Assembly (NCBI GenBank): GCA_964534095.1
Contig: CAZHPF010000063.1
Span: 1-5,649, forward strand
Reading direction: 5' to 3'
Length of the DNA stretch: 5,649 bases
DNA from: CALMSM01 sp964534095
GTDB lineage: Bacteria > Patescibacteriota > Saccharimonadia > Saccharimonadales > CALMSM01
Below the pieces are notes generated by a model, which worked only from the letters and a program-made list of their open reading frames with translations, was not told the origin of the DNA and searched no databases. This document shows positions 1 to 5,498 of this stretch, in pieces. The translations under genes and the position numbers were made by a program. How positions within the stretch are numbered: position 1 is the stretch's first letter; the number at the start of each line of letters is the position of its first letter.

Positions 1-50
1 CCCCCCCCCAGCCATATTTGACAATTTAGGTGAGTACATTTTACAACGAG

Positions 51-368
51 CTATTTCCAGGTGCGTTGTTGGTTTTTGGTTTCTTTGTCACGAAACGCTT
101 GCTCTAGGTCGATATCTAGCCTGTTACATAGATCCAGCAGCAGCCATAGCACGTCGGCCGCTTCCTCAGCTATGTCATGCTTATGAGAGGCGTCATCTAC
201 TTTCATGCCGTGGTGTTTGCGAATCGCTTTGGCCAGCTCACCAACCTCTTCGGTGAGTAGCAAGAATACTTCAGGTACTGTTTCTTTATCAAAGCCGCGC
301 TCAACGACAAGTTGACGTAGTAACTCTTGGTAGTCTCTAAAAGTAGCTGTTGGCGGCAATTCGGGCAT
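51..368 (-). CDS. MazG-type nucleotide pyrophosphohydrolase
   Basis: Small (105 aa) all-alpha NTP pyrophosphohydrolase of the MazG superfamily. Such enzymes split (d)NTPs to NMP and pyrophosphate, often as house-cleaning of aberrant nucleotides, in the cytoplasm. The metal-binding signature EExxE...ExxD is visible: E40, E41 and E44 in TEEVGEL, then E69 and D72 in EEAADVLWLL. The domain starts near T9-Y13 (TFRDYQ) and runs to the end; the basic C-terminal KNQQRTWK is usual for short MazG proteins. It is a single-domain form, unlike the two-domain E. coli MazG. It is the last gene visible in the minus-strand run, 18 bases after the acidic-protein stop. No Shine-Dalgarno sequence precedes its ATG, but a -10-like TATACT does, so a near-leaderless transcript is possible. 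The family call is firm; the actual substrate cannot be told from sequence. Confidence 0.9.
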   Translation of the reverse strand: MPELPPTATFRDYQELLRQLVVERGFDKETVPEVFLLLTEEVGELAKAIRKHHGMKVDDASHKHDIAEEAADVLWLLLDLCNRLDIDLEQAFRDKETKNQQRTWK

Positions 369-374
369 ACATAT

Positions 375-380
375 AGTATA
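375..380 (-). promoter_or_regulatory. possible -10 box just upstream of the MazG gene
   Basis: TATACT (5/6 match to TATAAT) lies six bases before the MazG ATG, where a ribosome binding site would be expected and none is seen. No good -35 hexamer sits 16-18 bases upstream; CTGACC is present but only 14 bases away. If real, it would give an almost leaderless MazG mRNA independent of the upstream operon. Weak evidence. Confidence 0.25.
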
Positions 381-386
381 CGCGCT

Positions 387-707
387 CTAGGATTGGTCAG
401 CGTCGGCTATGTTTGCTCCACTATCTTGCGGTGCAGGTGGAGTATAGTCTTCTACTATATCGTTGGTGCTTGGTGTGTCGTCCCTAGCCGTGCCGTATCT
501 GCCCTCATCATACATTTCATGCGCATCAATACCACTATCGGTGATAGGGTGAGTCGGGTCAAAAACAGGGTCGCCTCGATCCGTTGCGTCCTCTTGATCG
601 GCCACCAAATCATCTTCATCTGTCGCAGGGGTAAAAGGCCGGTCGGCGTCTGTTATTGCCGGTTGCAGCTCGTCCTCCTCATCAGTTAGATTGGTTTGGT
701 CTGCCAT
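387..707 (-). CDS. acidic, lysine-free, probably disordered small protein
   Basis: I do not recognise this 106-aa protein. It has 31 Asp/Glu residues (about 29%), four Arg, no Lys, many Pro/Thr/Ala, and no Cys or obvious hydrophobic segment, so it should be strongly acidic and largely unfolded. There is no signal peptide or membrane helix. The most folded-looking stretch is VFDPTHPITDSGIDAHEMYD (48-67). A textbook ribosome binding site precedes the ATG and the frame is open over its whole length, which supports a real gene. It lies 83 bases downstream of the zinc-ribbon gene and 18 bases upstream of the MazG gene, so it is probably co-transcribed. Roles such as DNA mimic, chaperone-like tail or ion buffer are possible, but nothing here selects one. 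Confidence 0.75.
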   Translation of the reverse strand: MADQTNLTDEEDELQPAITDADRPFTPATDEDDLVADQEDATDRGDPVFDPTHPITDSGIDAHEMYDEGRYGTARDDTPSTNDIVEDYTPPAPQDSGANIADADQS

Positions 708-715
708 ACTAGTTC

Positions 716-722
716 CCTCCTT
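716..722 (-). promoter_or_regulatory. strong ribosome binding site of the acidic-protein gene
   Basis: AAGGAGG followed by an 8-base spacer to the ATG at 707. It is the best Shine-Dalgarno sequence in the operon and fixes the start. It suggests the acidic protein is made at a high level relative to its neighbours. Confidence 0.8.
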
Positions 723-790
723 GCGTTACCATACGTTCAGTGTAGCCACCGCATAAAAGATAGCTATGAATTATCTCACACTCAGCAAAG

Positions 791-949
791 TTACTGGCTG
801 GAGAGATGCCAGAGACCACAATGCGGACAGTGATAGGGCACGAGCTCTGTACCATGCTTAAAGGTAATGGCGGCAGCGGCGCCGATTGCTTGCTTTTGAG
901 TGTCAAACGCTAGTTTTGCAGCACATGGCAAGGCTAGCTCATCGGCCAT
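791..949 (-). CDS. 52-aa zinc-ribbon-like protein
   Basis: A short protein of the widespread small zinc-ribbon type found in actinobacteria, phages and CPR genomes: one Cys near the N-terminus, an 'AF.T...A' helix, then CPxCGxWHLS at the end. Candidate zinc ligands are C9, C41, C44 and H48 (PYHCPHCGLWHLSS). No enzymatic residues are visible; nucleic-acid binding is a family-level guess. The ATG at 949 is chosen because AGGA lies 8 bases upstream (958-961) and the homologous-looking region begins there. The same frame is open upstream to 1075, but that part lies inside the trehalase gene and reads as unrelated sequence. The start overlaps the trehalase 3' end by 11 bases, suggesting translational coupling. 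It is easily missed because of its length. Confidence 0.75.
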   Translation of the reverse strand: MADELALPCAAKLAFDTQKQAIGAAAAITFKHGTELVPYHCPHCGLWHLSSQ

Positions 950-2201
950 CAACGTAATCCTGGCAAAACCGTTCAAACACCGTGTTGGTCCATCCAAACC
1001 CTGTCTGGCTGGGATATACGCCTTTTGCCGGAGGTTTGTTAGGATCGACAACGTTGTACTTTTCCAAAAAGACACCGTGTTTATTAAACCAGCTCAGGTT
1101 AGTTTTGAGCCACTTGGAGGCAATTCTTTGGGCGTCTTCATGATACCCGTAACGCTCAAGACCTTGCACCACTATGTAGTGGAGCGGCGCCCAGCCGTTG
1201 GGGTGTGCCCACTGCGTCGGCACAGAACCAGGCACGAGCTGACCCAATGTCTGTACATCGGTTGTAGCTAGTCCGCCGCGACATTCAAACTTGCGTAGCG
1301 CCTTTACGAGCTGTTTGGCTTGGTCTTTTGACACCATGCCAGCCCACATAGGGTAGTAGCTTGCCAATGAGCTAACCGTACCGCGTCGTTCGCGTACAAA
1401 GTTATAATCGTAGTACAGACCGCGTAGGCTACTCCACATCAACCCTTCCATCATTTTTCTGCGATGTTCGGCTGCCACTTCCCATTTGGCAACGGCACGT
1501 TTGTCGTTGATAAGTTTGTAATACCGCGCAAAGTCCGTTTCGTATTTATAAAGGAGAGCGTTGAGGTCTACCGGCAAATAGTTCAGACATTTGCGTGCAA
1601 ATCGGGGTGTCATATCCCATCCGCTTTCGGCTTCGGCCAGGTCATGCAGGTAGTTAATGTCATAGTAACGGCTGAGGCCTTTGTACACTTGGCGTTCGTG
1701 AGGCTTTTTGGTGCCCATCCACACTGTTTCGTATTCTGCCTCTGCAGTTTTGATGTGCTTGGTTAACCACTTTTCATCCAGTTGATAAGCATCGTACATA
1801 TCCCATATAAATGTCGTCAAAAACGGCGGCTGCGAACGACCCATCAGGTACAAACGTGAAGCGTTCGGGATAACCCCAAAGCGATTGAATAAATACGTAA
1901 GGTTTTCTACGATGCCGAGGTTGAGTTCTTTGCGCCGTTCGTCATGCATCCCTACTGACATAAAGTAGCTGTCCCAGTAGTACATCTCGTTGAAATCAAA
2001 GCTGTGGCCTTCTTCATACGCCGGCACCAGGTACGGCTTAGGAAGCCCGACGAGACTCTCGTCGTCTTTGGGATGAATCCGCTCCAGCTTTGACCAGTAG
2101 CCGCTTATGTATTGCCGGGCTTGCTCGACATCCTGTTGGGTGAGCGGTTTGTTGGCTGGGAAGAGCTTTCGGATAGCTGTTTTTGTTTTATGTAATACCA
2201 C
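939..2201 (-). CDS. GH37 trehalase-like glycoside hydrolase
   Basis: A 420-aa (alpha/alpha)6-barrel hydrolase of glycoside hydrolase family 37, whose characterised members split alpha,alpha-trehalose to two glucoses by inversion. Both family signatures are recognisable: FNEMYYWDSY (70-79) and QWAHPNGWAP (330-339). Compared with E. coli TreA as I remember it, the catalytic acid (Asp312) corresponds to D196 in ESGWD and the base (Glu496) to E380 in LEKYN; the IPN Asn196 is N113 and the RSQPP Arg205 is R122. Other pocket residues are missing: the GGRF Arg152 position reads D69 within a longer loop, the RPE segment (Arg277/Glu279) is absent before ESGWD, and Glu511 is V395. There is no signal peptide, so it should be cytoplasmic. 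The start is GTG, the first possible start after an in-frame TAA; GGAGAG abuts it and GGAAGG lies 13 bases upstream, so initiation is unusual. It sits 37 bases after the helicase. The fold is confident; trehalose as substrate is not. Confidence 0.88.
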   Translation of the reverse strand: MVLHKTKTAIRKLFPANKPLTQQDVEQARQYISGYWSKLERIHPKDDESLVGLPKPYLVPAYEEGHSFDFNEMYYWDSYFMSVGMHDERRKELNLGIVENLTYLFNRFGVIPNASRLYLMGRSQPPFLTTFIWDMYDAYQLDEKWLTKHIKTAEAEYETVWMGTKKPHERQVYKGLSRYYDINYLHDLAEAESGWDMTPRFARKCLNYLPVDLNALLYKYETDFARYYKLINDKRAVAKWEVAAEHRRKMMEGLMWSSLRGLYYDYNFVRERRGTVSSLASYYPMWAGMVSKDQAKQLVKALRKFECRGGLATTDVQTLGQLVPGSVPTQWAHPNGWAPLHYIVVQGLERYGYHEDAQRIASKWLKTNLSWFNKHGVFLEKYNVVDPNKPPAKGVYPSQTGFGWTNTVFERFCQDYVDGR

Positions 2202-2238
2202 CTCTCCAGCTTAGCCTTCCGGCCAATAAGCGTCAAGG

Positions 2239-3441
2239 TTAGTAATTTACAAATGTGAGGGCGAAGCCGATGCGGCCGGCTCGGCCGGCTCGGCCGATGC
2301 GGTGCGTATAGTCTTCATAAGTTTGAGGTAAGCCATAGTTCACTACATGTGTAATGTCCACGACATCGATACCTCGCGCTGCGACGTCGGTTGCGACAAG
2401 TACGTTTATTTCCGTATTCTTGAATCTTTTGAGAGCGCGCTGGCGCTGACCCTGTGATTTGCCGCCATGAATGGCATCGACTTTAAAGCCGCGAGTAAGT
2501 AGTTCTTGGCCTAAACGCTCCACGCCACGTTGGGTTTCGTCAAATATAATGACCTTTTCGACAGAATCATCGGTGAGAATACTATGAAGTTTATCAATCT
2601 TATCTGTTGTACCAGAGTAACGTACCACGTCTTGATGAACATTCGCGCTGGTGTCTCCTGTTTTAACAGATACAGTTATAGGGTTTTGCGAAAACGTCGC
2701 AATCAAATTCCGAACCCGAGGATCCATCGTTGCCGAGAAGAAAAACGACTGTCGCTCACCGGCTAATTGGTTCAGTATGGCGGTAACATCCGGCAAAAAG
2801 CCCATGTCGAGCATACGGTCTACTTCGTCCAATACGATAGTGTTGAAGTTATTGAGTTTCAGTGTGCCCCGCTCAATATGATCCTTGATGCGTCCGGGCG
2901 TCCCGATAACAATTCGTGGCCGCTGTCGTAAATCAGTCAGCTGTTTACCCATGCTTGAGCCGCCAATCAGCAATGCTCCGAACAGGCCGCTACCACGAGC
3001 GATAGAACGACATTCGTCTTGAATTTGCTCGGCAAGCTCACGCGTAGGAGCTACGATGAGCACGCAGGAGTTCTTGTCGTTCATAAGCTTGTGGAGCGCC
3101 GGCACTGCAAACGCAGCTGTTTTCCCTGTGCCTGTATTAGCAATACCGATGATATCTTTGCCTTCCAGACCTAATGGTATGGTCTGATCCTGGATAGGCG
3201 ATGGCGTGACATAGCCCTTGGCCGTCAGGTTAGCTAATAGTTTCGGATGCATCGCAAAGTCAGCAAATTGATGCTTAGTCTCATACGTTTCGCTCTCGAT
3301 TAAACGTGCGACGCGCACGAATTTACTAGGGTCAATGTATTGGCCTCTGCCGGTTCGACGCGGCGGTCGGTTACCACCTTGGCGGCGATTACGGTTAGCG
3401 ACAGACGCGTTGCGGCTGCCTTTGTATGCATAATATCCCAT
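2239..3441 (-). CDS. DEAD-box ATP-dependent RNA helicase (RhlE-like)
   Basis: A 400-aa superfamily 2 helicase that would unwind RNA duplexes in ribosome assembly or mRNA turnover. Motifs in order: Q motif GYVTPSPIQ (76-84), I ANTGTGKT (101-108), Ia APTRELA (131-137), GG (160-161), Ib TPGR (181-184), II DEVD (205-208, where DEAD is usual), III SAT (236-238), IV VIIFDE (297-302), V ATDVAARGIDV (350-360), VI HRIGRAGR (380-387). Residues 9-33 form an Arg/Gly/Asn-rich tail likely to bind RNA. The protein stops 13 residues after motif VI, so the usual end of the second RecA domain and a basic C-terminal tail are missing; the basic tail is at the N-terminus instead. The ATG at 3441 has AGGA 10 bases upstream. 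It is the first gene of the minus-strand operon, with a strong promoter and a leader of about 90 bases. The family is certain; RhlE versus CsdA type is not. Confidence 0.95.
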   Translation of the reverse strand: MGYYAYKGSRNASVANRNRRQGGNRPPRRTGRGQYIDPSKFVRVARLIESETYETKHQFADFAMHPKLLANLTAKGYVTPSPIQDQTIPLGLEGKDIIGIANTGTGKTAAFAVPALHKLMNDKNSCVLIVAPTRELAEQIQDECRSIARGSGLFGALLIGGSSMGKQLTDLRQRPRIVIGTPGRIKDHIERGTLKLNNFNTIVLDEVDRMLDMGFLPDVTAILNQLAGERQSFFFSATMDPRVRNLIATFSQNPITVSVKTGDTSANVHQDVVRYSGTTDKIDKLHSILTDDSVEKVIIFDETQRGVERLGQELLTRGFKVDAIHGGKSQGQRQRALKRFKNTEINVLVATDVAARGIDVVDITHVVNYGLPQTYEDYTHRIGRAGRAGRIGFALTFVNY

Positions 3442-3468
3442 ATAAAAAGAATCCTATCTGTTTAGTTA

Positions 3469-3495
3469 CTCGATTGTTTTTGTAATGAAATCGAG
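3469..3495 (-). promoter_or_regulatory. stem-loop in the helicase mRNA leader
   Basis: CTCGAT and ATCGAG form a perfect 6-bp inverted repeat around a 15-base A-rich loop, about 30 bases upstream of the helicase ATG. Bacterial DEAD-box helicase mRNAs often have long structured leaders used in cold or autoregulation. Here the role is inference, and one short stem is modest evidence. No T-run follows it, so it is not a terminator. Confidence 0.35.
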
Positions 3496-3540
3496 AAACT
3501 TTTTTTATGAACAGACTCGGATTCATCAAACAATAGACAA

Positions 3541-3569
3541 ATTGTAGCATAGCTCGTTTATATTGTCAA
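3541..3569 (-). promoter_or_regulatory. sigma70-type promoter of the helicase operon
   Basis: On the minus strand a perfect -35 box TTGACA (3564-3569), a 17-base spacer and a -10 box TACAAT (3541-3546; 5/6) preceded by TGC as an extended -10. The start of transcription should be near 3534, giving a leader of roughly 90 bases before the helicase ATG. The -35 box overlaps that of the divergent tmRNA promoter, so the two probably compete or are co-regulated. Confidence 0.85.
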
Positions 3570-3591
3570 ATTATACACCTTATGCTATAAT
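3563..3591 (+). promoter_or_regulatory. sigma70-type promoter of the tmRNA gene
   Basis: TTGTCA (3563-3568; 5/6), a 17-base spacer and a perfect TATAAT (3586-3591) with TGC just before it. Transcription should begin around 3598-3601, essentially at the mature 5' end of the tmRNA, so little or no 5' trimming is needed. A consensus-level promoter fits an abundant stable RNA. Confidence 0.88.
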
Positions 3592-3684
3592 AATAGTGAT
3601 GGGGCTGAATTTTAAGCTCGACATGGGACGTTAACAGTTAGATCAGCAGGCCGCTTGTCAGCGTATAGACACATCTGATTAGAT

Positions 3685-3762
3685 GCAAAAGAATCAAAAC
3701 TTGCAACAGCCATCAACCGCGCACTTTCAGTACGCCAAGGTGACTTTGCATTCGCTGCCTAA
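3685..3762 (+). other. tmRNA proteolysis-tag reading frame
   Basis: Internal frame read after the ribosome switches to the tmRNA. The resume codon is taken as GCA at 3685, preceded by TAGAT, which resembles the TAGTC before the E. coli resume codon. The frame gives 25 residues, beginning AKESKL and ending DFAFAA, then TAA inside hairpin P5. An Ala-Ala end is the hallmark of degradation tags read by ClpXP-type proteases; AFAA replaces the common ALAA. The tag is much longer than the E. coli one. The end is certain; the resume codon is inferred from position. Confidence 0.85.
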
Positions 3763-3943
3763 GTTAGCTTAGACAGCCGCACGGACTCTGGATATCAGAT
3801 ACAGAAACCATGCGTCATATTTATCTGATTGCTACTGGTGCTTGATCCGCCATCAGTTTAAGATTTTGGATTACCCTTGCGCCGGGTTTTTGGTCGTTTC
3901 GACCTTCCGCAAGTAATTAAACGACCTATGCCTGTAGGATAGA

Positions 3944-3993
3944 CTAGCTAGTTAACCTTATGGACGCGGGGGCAGTACCCGCCAGCTCCACCA
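3944..3993. other. candidate attachment half-site of an ssrA-integrated element
   Basis: The last 50 bases of the tmRNA gene are also the last 16 codons plus stop of the recombinase on the other strand. tRNA and tmRNA 3' ends are classical integration targets, and a recombinase whose C-terminus reads through such an end (here MVELAGTAPASI, close to the common antisense reading of a T-arm) marks one element boundary. The exact crossover cannot be placed and the partner site lies outside the window. Inference from arrangement. Confidence 0.55.
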
Positions 3994-5491
3994 TTTGAAC
4001 ATTTTGAGCGACTTTCGGGTCGCTTTTTGTGTTCAGTAAGGTGTAAATGGCGCTCATTTTGGGGGTGTAAACATTTCCATCAAGGCTTACCAAGATTTCA
4101 TCATGAAATAGCACCTGTTTACACTCTACCCGTCTTTCAGGAGGTAATGACCACCACTTCTCCCGTAAGTTCTCGCTGTACCCTAGGGCAAACGCCATAA
4201 AGTCCTCTCGTTCCTCGTCTACACTACTTGCTTCCTGGATAGCTCTATTGACTTTGCTGGTATCTGCTTTAACCTTCTCAATCTCTTCTTTAATCTCCTG
4301 GGCATACTCAGGGTTCGTGGATAGGCTTCGTATAAGCTGACTTTTTTCCTCCTGTAGGGTTTCTTTGCGTTTTAAGAGGTTTTGTAGCTCCGCGATACGG
4401 AATCCTTCGTTCTTTTGCCAAACCTGCCTTAGAGCGTCCTTAAACACGTCTATGCTCTCCTCTGATGGCTTCATTTCATCCAATACTATGCTAAAAGCTT
4501 CATGCACAACCTCACGCGGTACTCGTTTTTTGCACTCCCTGAACAAATACTCCTTGCGGCTCCAGCCCTTACCGTTACTGTGATCAATGCCTGTTATCTT
4601 GCACTTATCTGTTGCGCACGTGTCGTGTTTCGCTAGATTTAGAGGGTTGTCTGGGTTATGTTTCTTGCGTGGTTGTTCCGTACGTCCCGATATGAGAGCC
4701 AGATTTATCTCGTACTCCTCGGGAGTAATCATGGACTTATGTTTGCCTGCAACCCATTCCTCGTGCCACTTACCCATAGCGGCATTACCGGCGTAATAAG
4801 AGTCACTGATAATCCGGCTGAACTTATGCATATCCAGCACCTTGCCAGCGGGTAAACGATACCCCGAAACCCTGAGCCATGTGTTTGCTTCTTTAGGGGT
4901 CATCTCCTGTGACGCTATAGCCCGTAATGCTTGCTGTAATAGAGTAAAGCGTTCTCCGTCAGGCATGTGAAGCCCTGGAGTAGTACTTGTTCTATAGCCT
5001 GGCTTGGGATGAGAAAGATAATACCCCTCGCGGTTTCTAGCCTTCATTCGAGACAGCACTGTTTCAATACGTTCGTCATTGTCTGCCTCTGCTTCGTAGG
5101 CTTTAAAGGCAGTCTTTAGCTTTGCCATTAAGTTATCACCGTTCAGATCGCGTTGTTGCGGGTCGCAGAAAAGAATCTCAACACCGTTGTCTCGAAATTT
5201 TACCTTGTAGTAGAAGAGCACCTCCATCTCACGCATAAAACGATTCACACGGTCTATGAGGAAATATTTAATATTCTTGTCAGCCTTGCACATTTTCAGA
5301 GCGTCCTCAAGGTCTTCACGTCTGATATTTTTGCCTTTTCTACTACTCTTTGCTATCCGGGCGATATGCACCAGCTCAAGTTCCAATTCCTGAGCCATAT
5401 CTCTGATATTTTGTTCCTGGCTCTCAAGACTGTGGCCGTCTTGCTGCTGGGAATCTGTAGATACACGACAGAGAGCAATAGCTTTATTCAT
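3944..5491 (-). CDS. large serine recombinase / integrase
   Basis: A 515-aa site-specific recombinase that would cut and rejoin DNA through a serine-phosphate linkage to insert or excise its element. The resolvase-type catalytic domain is at 1-150, with nucleophile S11 in ALCRVSTDSQ and the arginine motif IDRVNRFMRE (R81, R84). The recombinase domain covers about 155-265 (HPKPGYR...YYAGNAAMG...MITPEEYE). A degenerate zinc ribbon follows (C292, C297, C320; a fourth Cys is not evident), then a coiled coil at about 363-420 and the CPR-style end KWWSLPPERR...AIYTLLNTK. Length fits small members of the large serine integrases. ATG at 5491 is preferred over the adjacent GTG at 5494 because GGAGG lies 7 bases upstream of it. 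The tail after about 489 is encoded by the complement of the tmRNA terminator and 3' end. No terminator follows, so its transcript may run antisense through ssrA. No cargo gene is visible. Confidence 0.93.
   Translation of the reverse strand: MNKAIALCRVSTDSQQQDGHSLESQEQNIRDMAQELELELVHIARIAKSSRKGKNIRREDLEDALKMCKADKNIKYFLIDRVNRFMREMEVLFYYKVKFRDNGVEILFCDPQQRDLNGDNLMAKLKTAFKAYEAEADNDERIETVLSRMKARNREGYYLSHPKPGYRTSTTPGLHMPDGERFTLLQQALRAIASQEMTPKEANTWLRVSGYRLPAGKVLDMHKFSRIISDSYYAGNAAMGKWHEEWVAGKHKSMITPEEYEINLALISGRTEQPRKKHNPDNPLNLAKHDTCATDKCKITGIDHSNGKGWSRKEYLFRECKKRVPREVVHEAFSIVLDEMKPSEESIDVFKDALRQVWQKNEGFRIAELQNLLKRKETLQEEKSQLIRSLSTNPEYAQEIKEEIEKVKADTSKVNRAIQEASSVDEEREDFMAFALGYSENLREKWWSLPPERRVECKQVLFHDEILVSLDGNVYTPKMSAIYTLLNTKSDPKVAQNVQMVELAGTAPASIRLTS
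4007..4028 (+). terminator. rho-independent terminator of ssrA
   Basis: AGCGAC (4007-4012) pairs perfectly with GTCGCT (4019-4024), extended by a U-G pair around a UUCG tetraloop (4014-4017), and runs into five T residues. It begins 14 bases after the tmRNA CCA end. It lies inside the recombinase gene, where its complement encodes SDPKVA. On the minus strand no T-run follows, so it acts only for ssrA. Confidence 0.9.
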
Positions 5492-5498
5492 CACTTAT

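Larger units (their letters stand above)
3601..3993 (+). ncRNA. ssrA: tmRNA (transfer-messenger RNA)
   Basis: A one-piece tmRNA of 393 nt that, with SmpB, rescues stalled ribosomes and tags unfinished proteins for proteolysis. GGGGCTG (3601-3607) pairs with CAGCTCC (3983-3989), followed by encoded ACCA. P2 forms from GTTAAC/GTTAAC (3630-3635 with 3951-3956), GTTAG/CTAGC (3637-3641 with 3944-3948) and GCAGGC/GCCTGT (3646-3651 with 3930-3935). PK1: CGCT/AGCG at 3652-3663, with loop TGTC pairing to GACA at 3668-3671. P5 around the tag stop: GCTG-CTAAG with CTTAG-CAGC (3754-3777). Downstream: ATCAGATA/TATCTGAT (3794-3829); ACTGGTG/CATCAGT (3834-3857) with loop ATCC pairing to GGAT at 3868; CTTGCG/CGCAAG (3876-3913) with GGTCGTTT pairing to AAACGACC (3892-3926). 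The T stem GCGGG/CCCGC is intact, but its loop is GGCAGTA, not UUCRANY, and the D-loop has AAG where GG is expected. The last 50 bases lie antisense to the recombinase gene. Confidence 0.96.

Noticed and set aside
1..9. Run of nine C residues at the window start
   Set aside because: It lies at the very edge and may be a contig-end artefact; no function can be argued from it.
327..689. Plus-strand open frame of 120 codons opposite the acidic-protein gene
   Set aside because: It is the antisense of an Asp-rich gene, which easily leaves a long open frame; no ribosome binding site or family resemblance.
709..906. 65-aa minus-strand open frame overlapping the zinc-ribbon gene
   Set aside because: It is an alternative frame of the zinc-ribbon gene, with no recognisable composition; the zinc-ribbon frame has the conserved Cys/His pattern and a ribosome binding site.
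950..1075. Upstream extension of the zinc-ribbon frame giving a 94-aa protein
   Set aside because: The extension lies within the trehalase coding region and reads as low-information sequence; the ATG at 949 has AGGA at the right distance.
900..1766. Plus-strand open frames opposite the trehalase gene
   Set aside because: They are shadows of a gene with clear GH37 motifs on the other strand.
2270..2305. GGCCGGCTC-type repeats near the helicase 3' end
   Set aside because: They encode the RIGRAGRAGRIG of helicase motif VI, so the repetition is explained by the protein.
4007..4028. Terminator hairpin considered as a bidirectional terminator
   Set aside because: On the minus strand the hairpin is followed by CAAAATG with no T-run, and it sits inside the open recombinase frame.
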